In this document: positions 1-9,509 of the stretch, in pieces
Numbering within the stretch: the stretch's first letter is position 1
How the letters are laid out: each line of letters begins with the position of its first letter
Source: Candidatus Gastranaerophilales bacterium
Lineage (GTDB): Bacteria > Cyanobacteriota > Vampirovibrionia > Gastranaerophilales > Gastranaerophilaceae
Assembly: GCA_944326605.1 (NCBI GenBank)
Contig: CALVEM010000014.1
Coordinates: forward strand, 1 to 56,023
DNA: 56,023 bases
Direction: 5' to 3'
Position numbers and translations under genes: made by a program
Notes under the pieces: model-generated
What the model saw: only the letters and a program-made list of their open reading frames with translations
Databases searched by the model: none
Told to the model about the DNA's origin: nothing

Positions 1-392
1 TAACAACATTCTTTATTATAACATATTGTTTTTAGAAAAACAATATAAAACCTGTGGAATTAAACACAAGTTTACACTGGATATATTAAAATTTACATGT
101 TGCATCCTGTTTAGCACCCTATCCCGAAGTTGTATGCTCACTACGTTTGCACAACTGCTCCCTCTCACGGAGGGAGAGGGTATTTTATTTTTATCCTCTC
201 TCCACAAATTGGAAAGAGTAAGAGAGAGGGGCTGATTAGCTAACGGCTGTCTGTTTTACTAATTATGCGATTGCGGGTCAAGCCAGCAATGACAAAAATA
301 CTAAAACCTGCCTTATTTACATAAGACAGGTTTACATATATATAAAATCTGGCAAATTTAATATAATGCTTCTTGCCGAACAAGAAATAGAT
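1..392. other. Gene-free left edge with repeat-like hairpins
   Basis: I see no convincing gene in this stretch; the short open frames have no ribosome-binding site and no coherent protein character. Positions 160-240 hold two purine/pyrimidine-rich inverted repeats (CCCTCTC with GGGAGAGGG, then CTCTCTCC with its near complement), and 265-295 has a short segment (attgcgggtcaagccagcaa) that looks like a dispersed intergenic repeat. The right part carries the terminator of the neighbouring minus-strand genes. Confidence 0.5.
298..332 (-). terminator. Rho-independent terminator of the 393-1300 gene pair
   Basis: An imperfect inverted repeat (ACCTGCCTTAT / ATAAGACAGGT) lies at about 305-330. Read on the minus strand, it is followed by TTTTAGTATTTTT, as expected of an intrinsic terminator just after the stop of the gene ending at 393. 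Confidence 0.6.
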
Positions 393-764
393 TTATGAAA
401 GTGCCATTAAAGCTTTCACAGATCTTGCGTTGTCTCTTACTTCCTCATCAGAGTGCATGTTTACTGTATCTTCAAGGATTTTAATCGCTTCTGATTTGTC
501 ATTTAAAGATAACAATTCATTGATTGTGCTCATAGCAACAACTGTTGACATGTCATTGATACCTTTGCCTTTATTTGTAATAACAACCTTCAAGGCATCA
601 TGCACATTTTTCTTAACCAGAGCACGTGAAGTCATCTCTCTGATAGCATCAATTTTAGAATTTGTCCCGACATCTTCAAGAATAGAAATTGATTCAGGAT
701 TTTCATTCATCCCCAAACCTTCTATTATATTTGTTACATTCTTTACAATTTTTTTATCTGTCAT
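393..764 (-). CDS. Small helical HEAT-like protein, unknown function
   Basis: A 123-residue protein that appears wholly alpha-helical. It has repeated units of about 40 residues (for example ALKVVITNKGKG and EAIKILEDTVNMHSDEEVRD) that resemble HEAT/ARM helical repeats, which usually form protein-binding scaffolds. It has no signal peptide, membrane segment or catalytic motif. It lies 17 nt downstream of the gene ending at 782 on the same strand, so the two are probably co-transcribed, and a terminator follows. A similar helical-repeat style occurs in the C-terminal half of the protein at 37146-38255. I do not recognise the family. Confidence 0.6.
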   Translation of the reverse strand: MTDKKIVKNVTNIIEGLGMNENPESISILEDVGTNSKIDAIREMTSRALVKKNVHDALKVVITNKGKGINDMSTVVAMSTINELLSLNDKSEAIKILEDTVNMHSDEEVRDNARSVKALMALS

Positions 765-781
765 TTCTTAATACCTCTCAA

Positions 782-1300
782 CTAAACTGCAGCTTCCCAA
801 GCAGCTACATTATCAACCATCAATTGTCTTGCTGCTGTCATATCATCCATTTTTGCAACAGATTTTGCTGTAATTCCTGAAGTAATCAAATCTGTTACGG
901 AAGTTCCAAGTGCGTCTTTTACCGAATTGTAAATAGAAGCAGCTTTTTCTTTAGCCGGAGCAAAAGAGATTTCAATATTGCCCAATTCGTTAAGCTTGTT
1001 CCAGCCGTTAACAACGCTATCTTTAACCCTGTTTCCGAATGCTGCGACAGAATTAATCATGTTCTGGAATTTTTCACCTATTCCTGAAATAGAACCTACT
1101 AAAGCACTTGCTTTAAGTTTTCCTGTAAAATTTGTTTGATCATTTTTCTTTGTTGAAGATTCAAATACATCAGCAGTTAAAACATTTCCTTTAAAAGAAG
1201 ATGCCGCAAACGGATTTGAAGAATTTCTTTGAGTTGCAGCTTCGTGCTTGCTTGTATTGAATAAGCGTTCACGAATTGCAGGGATTGATAAATTTGCCAT
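782..1300 (-). CDS. Unknown protein with N-terminal FxG-type tag
   Basis: The start is placed at 1300 (MANLSIPAIRERLF), because an AAAGGAT ribosome-binding site sits about 8 nt upstream; a longer frame to 1369 lacks one. The product is 172 residues. The N-terminal 45 residues are polar and contain NPFAASSFKGNV, an F-K-G motif similar to the tags on several other proteins of this window. The middle and C-terminus are helical and Ala-rich, ending in MTAARQLMVDNVAAWEAAV. There is no Sec signal peptide, membrane span or recognisable catalytic residue. It is the first gene of a two-gene unit with the HEAT-like protein at 393. Function unknown. Confidence 0.65.
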   Translation of the reverse strand: MANLSIPAIRERLFNTSKHEAATQRNSSNPFAASSFKGNVLTADVFESSTKKNDQTNFTGKLKASALVGSISGIGEKFQNMINSVAAFGNRVKDSVVNGWNKLNELGNIEISFAPAKEKAASIYNSVKDALGTSVTDLITSGITAKSVAKMDDMTAARQLMVDNVAAWEAAV

Positions 1301-1426
1301 AATTAATATCCTTTCGTATAACTTTATCGACTTTACAAGGATATCATCATAATTTTTATAATGGCTCAACCTTTTGGTGTATTCTTATTTGAATTTCTTA
1401 TACTTTAGTTGTAAAATAATAATGTT

Positions 1427-2197
1427 ATGGGATATGAAAATTTAGATAAACTTATAGAAACAGTAAGAATTTTGCGTTCTCCGCAAGGGTGTGAATGGGA
1501 CAGAGCACAAACACATAAATCATTACGTCCGAACATGCTTGAGGAAGCTTATGAAGCTGTTGATGCCATGGATACAGGCGATATGAAACATCTGAAAGAA
1601 GAACTGGGAGATGTTCTCTTACAGGTGCTTTTACACGCTCAAATAGCGAATGATGAAGGGGTATTCAATCTTGACGATGTTGCAAAAGGATTGAATGAAA
1701 AACTTATTCACCGCCACCCGCATGTTTTCGGTAATACAAAAGTAAATTCCACACAGGACATTATTGATAACTGGGACAAACTAAAAAAAGAAGAGAAACC
1801 ACACAGAAAATCAGCAATGGACGGAATATCCAAATCTCAATCAGCCCTTATGAGCGCACAAAAAATCAGTAAACGCGCCGTAAAAAAAGGCTTTGAGTGG
1901 CCGGATGAAAAAACTCTTTATGAATGTATACGCTCTGAATTTGACGAATTTAAAGAAGCTGTAAAAGAAAATAATTCAGACCATGCCGAAGAAGAAATGG
2001 GCGATATACTTTTTGCAGTTGTAAATCTTGCGAGATGGAACAAAATTGACGCCGAACAGGCTCTTTTGAAGGCGAATAAAAAGTTTGAAGCGCGTTTTCG
2101 CAAGATGGAAGAATTAGCCGATAAACCGTTAGAAGAATACAATTTCAGGGAATATGATATATTATGGAAGCGGGCTAAGGAAAATCTTTCTCATTAA
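1427..2197 (+). CDS. mazG: Nucleoside triphosphate pyrophosphohydrolase MazG
   Basis: A 256-residue protein of the usual MazG length, made of two tandem all-alpha MazG domains. It hydrolyses NTPs and dNTPs to the monophosphate and pyrophosphate and is a cytosolic nucleotide house-cleaning enzyme. The first domain opens with LRSPQGCEWDRAQTH and carries the metal-binding EEAYE followed by KEELGDVLLQVLLHA. The second repeats the pattern with SEFDEFKEAV and EEEMGDILFAVVNLARW. These E-x-x-E and E-x-x-D pairs bind Mg2+. Only an AT-rich region with a TAAAAT box 9 nt before the ATG lies upstream and no clear ribosome-binding site is visible, so the transcript may have almost no leader. Confidence 0.95.
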   Translation: MGYENLDKLIETVRILRSPQGCEWDRAQTHKSLRPNMLEEAYEAVDAMDTGDMKHLKEELGDVLLQVLLHAQIANDEGVFNLDDVAKGLNEKLIHRHPHVFGNTKVNSTQDIIDNWDKLKKEEKPHRKSAMDGISKSQSALMSAQKISKRAVKKGFEWPDEKTLYECIRSEFDEFKEAVKENNSDHAEEEMGDILFAVVNLARWNKIDAEQALLKANKKFEARFRKMEELADKPLEEYNFREYDILWKRAKENLSH

Positions 2198-2291
2198 TTG
2201 TTAACAAATATTAAATTAAGTTACCCTAAAAAAGCAATTTCTTTATAAAAAAATCCTTTATATAAATATACAGGAAAGAGGATAAGGTTTT

Positions 2292-2495
2292 ATGAAAGAA
2301 CAGGAATTGAATACTTTAATGTCTGTAGTCTCAGACCCCATTAATAATGTTTACAGAATTAATTCAAGAAAAGACCTTGAAGAAATTCAGCGTATTATAA
2401 GAATTTTTAATATCTCAGAGCACCAACACAACAAACATACAATGCTTTCTATTAAAAATCTTGCCACTTTCAGACTGGTATTGAGTAATAACTAA
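2292..2495 (+). CDS. Small unknown protein, 67 aa
   Basis: A 67-residue protein preceded by a good ribosome-binding site (AGGAAAGAGGATAAGG, 6 to 9 nt from the ATG) and followed by an intrinsic terminator, so it is probably a genuine single gene. The sequence is mixed charged and aliphatic (for example RKDLEEIQRIIRIFNISEHQ) and has no signal peptide or membrane span. I do not recognise it. Confidence 0.6.
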   Translation: MKEQELNTLMSVVSDPINNVYRINSRKDLEEIQRIIRIFNISEHQHNKHTMLSIKNLATFRLVLSNN

Positions 2496-2532
2496 TGACT
2501 TTAACAAGCCCGAAAAAGCAAATCGCATAAAT

Positions 2533-2567
2533 AAAAGCTCCGTTAATTTTTAACGGGGCTTTTTGTA
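2533..2567 (+). terminator. Rho-independent terminator
   Basis: An inverted repeat AGCTCCGTTAA / TTAACGGGGCT with a short loop is followed by TTTTTGT. It lies just downstream of the small ORF at 2292-2495. Confidence 0.85.
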
Positions 2568-2601
2568 TTATTGTACAATTGATTTTAATCAAAAACTAAG
2601 C

Positions 2602-2616
2602 TAAAATCCTTTTATG
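2602..2616 (+). promoter_or_regulatory. Leaderless-type promoter of the ABC ATPase gene
   Basis: The -10 box TAAAAT (2602-2607) is followed by exactly 6 nt and then the ATG at 2614. No ribosome-binding site fits between them, so transcription would start at or next to the start codon. Confidence 0.5.
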
Positions 2617-3570
2617 CCTAAACAAACTTTATTAAAAATCAATAATTTATACGTAGAATATCACAGCAAAAAAGGTGTTCTCGGAGGGAAAATAACAATT
2701 CATGCCGTAAACGGAGTTTCTCTGGATATATATAAAGGAGAAATCATTGCAATAGCAGGGGAATCAGGCTGCGGAAAATCAACACTCGCAAAGTCCTTAA
2801 TACAACTTGAACCTGTGAAATCAGGCGAAATATTTTTTGAAGGTGAAAATACACTCAATTTGAATAAAAACGCACTTAAAAATTTTCGCAAAAAAGCTCA
2901 AATGGTATTCCAAAACCCTTATGCAAGCCTAAACCCTAAAATGAAAATTATTGATATTTTAAAAGAACCGCTTGAAATTAATACAGACTACACCATTGAA
3001 AAAATATATGAAACAGTCAAAGAAAAAATAAAACTTGTCGGGCTTGATGAAAGTTGTCTTGAACTTTATCCGCACGAATTTTCCGGCGGTCAAAGACAGA
3101 GAATAGCAATCGCAAGGGCGCTTATGTTAAATCCCGAATTTATTCTCGCTGATGAGCCTGTGAGTGCGCTTGATGTCAGTATTCAAGCACAGGTTATAAA
3201 TCTGATAAAGGAGCTAAACCAAAAATTAGGAATTACGTTTTTATTGATTACACATGATATGAGCGTGATTAAATATTTAGCGGACAGGGTTGCTGTTATG
3301 TATTTGGGAGAAATTGTAGAAACCGGCAAAACAGAAGATATATTTGCTTCACCGCTGCACCCTTACACAAAGGCACTCTTAAACTCTGTACCTCAAATTA
3401 ATAAAACATCTAAAAAATCCTTACTCAAAGGGGATTTGCCATCTCCCGCAGATTTACCGGAAGGATGTAAATTCCACACAAGATGCCCCCACGTTATGGA
3501 GAAATGCAAAACCTGCACACCGCTGGAGTGCGGAGCAAGCCACAAAGTAAGATGCTTTCTCTATGAATGA
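2614..3570 (+). CDS. Peptide/nickel-type ABC transporter ATP-binding protein (OppF/DppF-like)
   Basis: A 318-residue ATPase subunit of the dipeptide/oligopeptide ABC family, which powers uptake at the inner face of the membrane. Visible motifs are Walker A GESGCGKST (about 49-57), the signature FSGGQRQRIAIARAL, Walker B FILADEPVSALD and the switch histidine in LLITHDMS. The Cys-containing C-terminal extension (LPEGCKFHTRCPHVMEKC) is typical of the oligopeptide subfamily. No permease, second ATPase or binding protein lies next to it, so it is an orphan here and its partners must be elsewhere. The substrate cannot be inferred. It appears to be expressed from a leaderless promoter, and its end overlaps the convergent EamA gene by 10 nt. 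Confidence 0.9.
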   Translation: MPKQTLLKINNLYVEYHSKKGVLGGKITIHAVNGVSLDIYKGEIIAIAGESGCGKSTLAKSLIQLEPVKSGEIFFEGENTLNLNKNALKNFRKKAQMVFQNPYASLNPKMKIIDILKEPLEINTDYTIEKIYETVKEKIKLVGLDESCLELYPHEFSGGQRQRIAIARALMLNPEFILADEPVSALDVSIQAQVINLIKELNQKLGITFLLITHDMSVIKYLADRVAVMYLGEIVETGKTEDIFASPLHPYTKALLNSVPQINKTSKKSLLKGDLPSPADLPEGCKFHTRCPHVMEKCKTCTPLECGASHKVRCFLYE

Positions 3571-4478
3571 ATTTGATTATGCAATCCGGCAGGCTTTTCA
3601 AGACGCTTTTCCGAAGCTGTGAATGCCTGTAAAAATACAGATAAAAGTATCAATACCATGCCTGCATAAAATGACAGACTTAATTCTTTCCCTTCGCCCA
3701 AGAATATTACAGCAAGCAAAATTCCGTATACAGGTTCAAGATTGCCGTACAGACTGACTGTAAAAGCCGAAAGTGTTCTGAGTACCTGTATCTGCAATAT
3801 GTAAAGTCCTATAGTACAGAAAAATGCAAGAACAAAAAGGTAAGAAAAATTCATTAAATTCGGGATTTCAAAATTTATAAATCCTGCAAAAGCACAAAAC
3901 AAAATTACAATAGTTAGAAAAACAGATCCGCCAAACAACTCATAAAAAAGCATATTTTTCGAACTTTTATTCAATGCTGCAGCTTTATTCAGAATTGTAT
4001 ACAGCGCAATTAACACAGCAGAAATAACCCCGAGAATTATTCCTATACGAAAATGTGTATCAATATGAAATATTAAACTTATTCCGCAAACAGCAATGAT
4101 ACTGTACAATAAATTGTTACGACAAAACGGCTTTTTACAAATTACCGGCTCCAGTATTGCGGTAAAAAATCCTTCAAGAGAATAGCATACAACACCGACA
4201 GCAACATTCGCATACTTTATGCTTGCGAAAAAGAATAAAAAATGTAACGCGAGAATAACACCAAAACCGCTGATTTTCAAGCTTTCAATGCAACTTTCGC
4301 GCGGCAATTTCTTAAAGAAAAACAAAAGAATATAAAAAATAAGAAAAGACAAAAATAATCTGTACCATACAAGATATAAGGCATCAAGGGTAATAAGCTT
4401 TCCGAGAATACCTGTCAATCCGGCAAGCAGCACAGAAATATGCAATTTTACGTATTCTTTATTAATATTAGTTTCCAT
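3561..4478 (-). CDS. EamA/DMT-family transporter
   Basis: A 305-residue integral membrane protein with about ten hydrophobic helices in two repeated halves, the architecture of the drug/metabolite transporter superfamily. The repeat junction is near residue 150, and each half carries the small-residue-rich helices typical of EamA domains (for example VILALHFLFFFASIKYANVAVG and the SAFTVSLYGNLEPVYGILLA segment). Substrates of this family range from amino acids to nucleotides and cannot be read from the sequence. A -10 box CATAAT lies 6 nt before the ATG, so it probably has its own leaderless transcript rather than depending on glgA, which ends 41 nt upstream. Confidence 0.85.
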   Translation of the reverse strand: METNINKEYVKLHISVLLAGLTGILGKLITLDALYLVWYRLFLSFLIFYILLFFFKKLPRESCIESLKISGFGVILALHFLFFFASIKYANVAVGVVCYSLEGFFTAILEPVICKKPFCRNNLLYSIIAVCGISLIFHIDTHFRIGIILGVISAVLIALYTILNKAAALNKSSKNMLFYELFGGSVFLTIVILFCAFAGFINFEIPNLMNFSYLFVLAFFCTIGLYILQIQVLRTLSAFTVSLYGNLEPVYGILLAVIFLGEGKELSLSFYAGMVLILLSVFLQAFTASEKRLEKPAGLHNQIHS

Positions 4479-4490
4479 ACTAATATTATG
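4476..4490 (-). promoter_or_regulatory. Leaderless-type promoter of the EamA gene
   Basis: On the minus strand, CATAAT (4490-4485) is followed by six bases (ATTAGT) and then the ATG at 4478. There is no Shine-Dalgarno sequence. Confidence 0.45.
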
Positions 4491-4519
4491 AACGCATAAA
4501 ACAATTTATGGCAAATAGA

Positions 4520-5968
4520 TTATTGTCTTCCTGCCAATTCTTTATACATATTTAAATAAACTTGAGAACTTCTTCCCCATGAAAAATCAGCTTCCATAGC
4601 AGATTTTCTCATTGCATTCAGAGTATATTTATCCTGATAAACGCCGAGAGAACAATATATTGCCCGCATCATATCCCAGCCGGAATATCCCCAGAATTTA
4701 AAACCGGTAGAATCGTTCAGCGGATAACCTGTAACAGTATCTTCAAGTCCACCAGTTGCCCGCACAACAGGCAGTGTTCCATAACGCATTGCAATTAACT
4801 GGCTCAGACCGCAAGGTTCAAATTTTGAAGGCATAAGATAAAAATCACTGCCTGCGTATATTCTGTTTGCAAGATCAGATTTATAACCTATATATGCACG
4901 AATATTTGATGTGTTATTAGACAGCCAGATGAGAAGATTTTCGTAATCTTTTTCTCCGCTTCCTAAAAATATAAAATCCGCATTTAAACTCTTAAGTTCG
5001 TTTTCACTCTGTCTTATAAGATCAATACCTTTCTGTCCGACAAGACGCGATACCATTGCATATACAGGGCGATCGGGTTTATATTCAAGACCGAATTCTT
5101 CACATAGATGTTTTTTATTTTCTTCTTTATTCTTCAAAGATTTAATATCATATTTTTTAGAAATATATTTATCTGTTTTTGGGTTGAATACTTCATAATC
5201 AATGCCGTTTAATATACCGATAAGTTTACTCTGATTCATCCGCAGAGTATAATCCATACCTTCTCCGTATTCACCTGTCAAAATTTCTTTAGCATAAGTA
5301 GGAGATACGGCAACAACTTTATCGGAATAATTAATGGCACCCTTCATCCAGTTTACTTTACCGTAATGTTCAACACCCCATTCATTATAAACAATATCTT
5401 TTCGCATATTGGCAAAATCAAGAACATCTTCAAACCAAACACCTTGGTATGCAAGATTATGAATTTCAAAAACACATTTTGTATTTTTCCAGAAGTCGTC
5501 ATATCTGTAATTACTGTGCAGATAAACAGGAATCATAGCTGTATGCCAGTCATTTGCATGAATTACATCAGCCTTAAAATTCAACAATTTTGCGTATTCT
5601 AAAGTCGCAAGAGAAAATGCAATATATCTTTCATGTTCATATTTAGGATCAAGCCACTTTGGGTAAACTTCTTTAAAACAGGAAAAATACCAGTCATTAT
5701 GAACAAAGAATACATTAATATTTGTACCGGGCAGTTTGCACATAAACAACCGGAATTTATGTCCCATTCTGTCAAAAGTGAGCCACATTTCAGAGTTGTC
5801 AAGTTCTTTTATTGCCCATTTATTTACGTCAATAAGACCGTGTAAAGGAGTAAAAATAGCAATTTCCGCATCTTTTTCCAGATATTTAGGCAAACTTCCA
5901 ACAACATCTGCAAGTCCGCCCGCTTTTGAAAAAGGCGCCACTTCTGCCGCCGCAAATAAAATTTTCAT
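4520..5968 (-). CDS. glgA: Glycogen (starch) synthase GlgA
   Basis: A 482-residue GT5-family glycosyltransferase that transfers glucose from ADP-glucose to the non-reducing end of alpha-1,4-glucan in the cytosol. The N-terminus MKILFAAAEVAPFSKAGGLA contains the K-x-G-G-L ADP-glucose motif near residue 15. The C-terminal GT-B domain has the MVSRLVGQKGIDL loop, the acceptor region SKFEPCGLSQLIAMRYG and the TGGLEDTV segment. The start is supported by an AGGAGAG ribosome-binding site. It begins only 2 nt after the large regulatory-looking gene 5971-9462 and is probably co-transcribed with it and with dapL. Confidence 0.96.
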   Translation of the reverse strand: MKILFAAAEVAPFSKAGGLADVVGSLPKYLEKDAEIAIFTPLHGLIDVNKWAIKELDNSEMWLTFDRMGHKFRLFMCKLPGTNINVFFVHNDWYFSCFKEVYPKWLDPKYEHERYIAFSLATLEYAKLLNFKADVIHANDWHTAMIPVYLHSNYRYDDFWKNTKCVFEIHNLAYQGVWFEDVLDFANMRKDIVYNEWGVEHYGKVNWMKGAINYSDKVVAVSPTYAKEILTGEYGEGMDYTLRMNQSKLIGILNGIDYEVFNPKTDKYISKKYDIKSLKNKEENKKHLCEEFGLEYKPDRPVYAMVSRLVGQKGIDLIRQSENELKSLNADFIFLGSGEKDYENLLIWLSNNTSNIRAYIGYKSDLANRIYAGSDFYLMPSKFEPCGLSQLIAMRYGTLPVVRATGGLEDTVTGYPLNDSTGFKFWGYSGWDMMRAIYCSLGVYQDKYTLNAMRKSAMEADFSWGRSSQVYLNMYKELAGRQ

Positions 5969-5970
5969 TA

Positions 5971-8900
5971 TTACTCTCCTTGTTGTGCTTCTTCTTCAGG
6001 AACAGGCACTGTATCTTCAGCCTGTTCTTCTTGCTCATTATCTTCTATAGCAACATAATGATTTGGATCCGTGTCAAAATTAAAATTAATACCGTACTTA
6101 GCTGCAATATACTTTGCATGCCCCAGCAAAATTTCAGCTTTATCCGGCTGTTTTTGAAACATCATAACCTTATACATATTATATTTGAACAACATTAAAA
6201 GATATTCACTTGTTACATTATTTTTTTCAAGCTGAATAAGAGAATTGTTAATAATACCAAAGGCAACTTCATATTTATTCTGTTTCAGATGCAATTCACT
6301 CATCACATACCACGCAACATATAAAAGTGTTGTCATTCCGTTGTTATTTGTAGTTTTTATAATTTTATAAATGATTGAATCAGCTTTTTTGAAAGATCCT
6401 AATTGCATGTATGCGTAACCGATTAACAAATCACAGAAAAGTTCCAGCTGGTGGAGTTTTTTTATTTTAGCAGCTATTTTGGCTTTATAAATATGTTCCG
6501 CAAATTTTGTATAATCACCTTCATACATTAAAAAGGCATTCAACACATTAAATATTACATTACCAAACCTGTCATTTTCATCTATACTTTCACATTTAAC
6601 AGATATTGGACGTCCGTGGAGTAAATCTTCCAGTGCAACAAATAAACTATATGATTTAGGAATAAAATCAAGGTCCGCATTAACAATATTAAGAAACGGT
6701 CCGACATTCCCGGATAAAATCAATACATTACCGAGAGCAACATAACCGACAGAATCTACAATCAATGCTTTAAAATCATCTTCGGAAAAATAGTCAGGTT
6801 TTAAAACACTCAATGACTGCATATTAACCCGATTTAAAACTTTATACCCTATATCCAGCGAATCCATTAAAGCTCCGACATTGAATAAAATTTGAATATG
6901 TATCAATGACATAAGGAAAAAGTAAGTATTAAAATTAGGATCAGCAGGATTTAAGGACGAAACAGGAAGAAGCGAAAGAACCTTATGGGTGAGTTCCAAT
7001 GCATGAGTGTAATCACCGGCATTTAAAGCTCCGTTGATCATCTTATTACAAAGAAATATTATTTTTTCTACATCTTTTGTCTTTTCAAGGTTCCTTAAAG
7101 TTTCTTCTGCAATTTCTGAAGTTTTTTCCGGCACATAATCATAAAGATTATTTGAAATATCCTCATAAAGCTTTAACTTATATTCTGTCAAAGCTTCTCT
7201 TTGCTCGGGATCTTCATTTAAATCCAACAGCTCTAAAATTTTATTTGTGCAATTTAGATATGAACTGAAATCGCCCAGAGAAAGATTTATTTCGGCAAGC
7301 TGCTCCCATTGTTTTCTTTCATTTTCAGTATCTTCTAAAAGTCCATATAAATAAGCTTTTACGGGACTTGGCATATCTTCTTCAAAAACCTTATTGAAAA
7401 GATCACGCGCAACATCCTCAAGAGAAATTTTGCTTACTGTTGTTAAAAGATTATCTCTTAACAGGTTATAATTAGGGAAGTATAAACAATTATTATATTC
7501 ATAAATATATCCCATATCCGAAAGTTTTTCTATTATCTCATCCTGCTTTTCATATCCCAGATCGGAAACGGTATTCATATCAATGCGGGTGCCCAGAAGA
7601 ACAATTGATGTCAAAAACTTCATTGCATCAGCGTCATCCTGTAGTAAATTAAGCCTTCTTGCAACCAGCCTGTCCAGATTAGACGGGATAATTATTGTTT
7701 TAGGATTAATCATTTCGATGCTGTCATCATCAGCGGCAAATACTCCGGATTCTATCAAATACTGTATTGCGATATCAATAAACAAAATACTTCCGCAGGC
7801 ATATTTTGCCACCCTTTGAAAATAAAAATTATCAAGAATATTGCGATAATAAACCTTATTATCTTCAATCAATTTTTCAAAAGAGGCGGGTTTAAGAGTG
7901 ATTTCTGTATAATAAGGCTTACTCAGCAAAAAATGACAGTCTTTATGCAGAGAAAACTCTTTTCTGTAAGAAATTAAAAAGCTAACATCAAGCTGTTCAA
8001 AAGATTCAAATAAAAATTTCAATACATCATAAGAACTTGAATCAATTTTATCAAAATCTTCAATAAAAATAACGGTTTGAGGAATAATCTGTAATAAAGT
8101 AAGAAATATATCAAAATAAACAAATCTTGTATCTTCAGTATTTTCCGTATCACGTTTATTTAAACATATTAAATCCTTTATTAAACCGTCAGGGTCAACA
8201 GAATTGAACATTGAAAAATCATTCTTCGAAAACAATTTTTGAGAAACTGTATATTCAAATATCGCTGCAACAAGATCTCTAAAAAATGAATAAGGCGAGT
8301 ATTTCATTTCATCATAACAGGTTATTGTTATAATATTAGCGAATTTTCCAGTATCAGAAAGAGTATTCAAAACTTTTATAGAATAAGGTTTGTATAATTC
8401 ATCCGTTTTTATTGCTACAATACCTTTTGGAATTGATTGGAATTTATTAAGGATATGCATTAACACATCTACATTTTCAACCCTCATAAATTCAGCATTA
8501 ATTTCATCAAAGTTAATAGTCTCAATATCATAAATAGCATCGGGATCCCCTGTGGAATCTAGGTTATTCAAAGCTTCCCCGTCAAGTTTGTCCTGTTCTA
8601 TAAGCATATTCTGAACAAAATTAGGTATTTTAATTTCGTCATCTTCATCCTGCGGATATTCAACCTTTACAAACTCTCTTAAATCAAGTTCATAAAACAT
8701 TTGCATCTCATCATCCACCATAACGGAATTTAACGGCGAAAAATTGTATTCCCCGTCTAATGCGCTGCATATATCATCATCCGTAAGAACTTGAAAAGTA
8801 TTCAGAATTTTTTCTTCTTTTTTATTCCCTGATTGATTTAACAAACTGATATTGAAACCGGATTCTAGATTTTCAGGATCGTCTTCAACCGTACGTTTCA

Positions 8901-9462
8901 TCAAAAACATATTACATCTTACAGTAGCATTCTTTTTTTGAGTAAGCTTACAGTTCATAGCCGTAATCTCATTTAAAAGGTCAATTGCAGACTTTACGGC
9001 AGTCTGAGCAGAAGAATTGAATGTATAGTCTTTAGTAAATCGCACGACATGAGTTTTGCCTATAATTTGCCGTCTTACACCGATTGATTTTGCATAATTT
9101 TGAATAATTTTATCCAGATTAATCTTAAACTTATTCAGCATTTTTACTGAACCTAGAAGATTTTTCATTTCATCAATATTAGGAAAATCTATTGTTAGAA
9201 TAGCAAATTCATCGGAATTTGCTTCATTCAAAATTACACTCTTTTCCGTATCAAACCCGCATTTTTTACATTTTTTTGACGCTGTCTGATTAATTTTCCC
9301 GCAGTTATGACACTTATTTATGATAACGTATCCGCACTTTTTGCAGGTGTTAGTATCATTAACAGTCCTGCAAACAGGGCATACCAGTTTAAGCACCTTT
9401 TTACAATTAGGGCAAACCATTGCATTATCATCAATTTGTAAACCGCATTTTGGACATTCCAT
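5971..9462 (-). CDS. Large zinc-ribbon protein with degenerate cyclase and STAND-ATPase domains and a TPR-like C-terminus
   Basis: A 1163-residue cytosolic protein. Residues 3-68 hold three four-Cys zinc ribbons (C3/C6/C17/C20, C28/C31/C40/C43, C51/C54/C65/C68). Residues about 85-280 follow the outline of a class III nucleotide cyclase (FAILTIDFPNIDEM at the start, YNFSPLNSV and MFYELDLREF at the end), but the second metal site normally read as GD is GKTHVVRF. Residues about 330-620 resemble the ATPase of cyclase-linked STAND/AAA proteins. The Walker B region is recognisable (QTVIFIEDFDKID), while the Walker A position reads AIKTDELYKPYSIKV and lacks the G-K-S/T core. The rest is helical and TPR-like, ending in a Glu-rich tail. 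It probably senses or scaffolds rather than catalyses. It sits between dapL and glgA. Confidence 0.8.
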   Translation of the reverse strand: MECPKCGLQIDDNAMVCPNCKKVLKLVCPVCRTVNDTNTCKKCGYVIINKCHNCGKINQTASKKCKKCGFDTEKSVILNEANSDEFAILTIDFPNIDEMKNLLGSVKMLNKFKINLDKIIQNYAKSIGVRRQIIGKTHVVRFTKDYTFNSSAQTAVKSAIDLLNEITAMNCKLTQKKNATVRCNMFLMKRTVEDDPENLESGFNISLLNQSGNKKEEKILNTFQVLTDDDICSALDGEYNFSPLNSVMVDDEMQMFYELDLREFVKVEYPQDEDDEIKIPNFVQNMLIEQDKLDGEALNNLDSTGDPDAIYDIETINFDEINAEFMRVENVDVLMHILNKFQSIPKGIVAIKTDELYKPYSIKVLNTLSDTGKFANIITITCYDEMKYSPYSFFRDLVAAIFEYTVSQKLFSKNDFSMFNSVDPDGLIKDLICLNKRDTENTEDTRFVYFDIFLTLLQIIPQTVIFIEDFDKIDSSSYDVLKFLFESFEQLDVSFLISYRKEFSLHKDCHFLLSKPYYTEITLKPASFEKLIEDNKVYYRNILDNFYFQRVAKYACGSILFIDIAIQYLIESGVFAADDDSIEMINPKTIIIPSNLDRLVARRLNLLQDDADAMKFLTSIVLLGTRIDMNTVSDLGYEKQDEIIEKLSDMGYIYEYNNCLYFPNYNLLRDNLLTTVSKISLEDVARDLFNKVFEEDMPSPVKAYLYGLLEDTENERKQWEQLAEINLSLGDFSSYLNCTNKILELLDLNEDPEQREALTEYKLKLYEDISNNLYDYVPEKTSEIAEETLRNLEKTKDVEKIIFLCNKMINGALNAGDYTHALELTHKVLSLLPVSSLNPADPNFNTYFFLMSLIHIQILFNVGALMDSLDIGYKVLNRVNMQSLSVLKPDYFSEDDFKALIVDSVGYVALGNVLILSGNVGPFLNIVNADLDFIPKSYSLFVALEDLLHGRPISVKCESIDENDRFGNVIFNVLNAFLMYEGDYTKFAEHIYKAKIAAKIKKLHQLELFCDLLIGYAYMQLGSFKKADSIIYKIIKTTNNNGMTTLLYVAWYVMSELHLKQNKYEVAFGIINNSLIQLEKNNVTSEYLLMLFKYNMYKVMMFQKQPDKAEILLGHAKYIAAKYGINFNFDTDPNHYVAIEDNEQEEQAEDTVPVPEEEAQQGE

Positions 9463-9509
9463 AAGAAAATTATACCACTCAACAGAGGTTAGTACAAGAA
9501 TTTTTAAAA

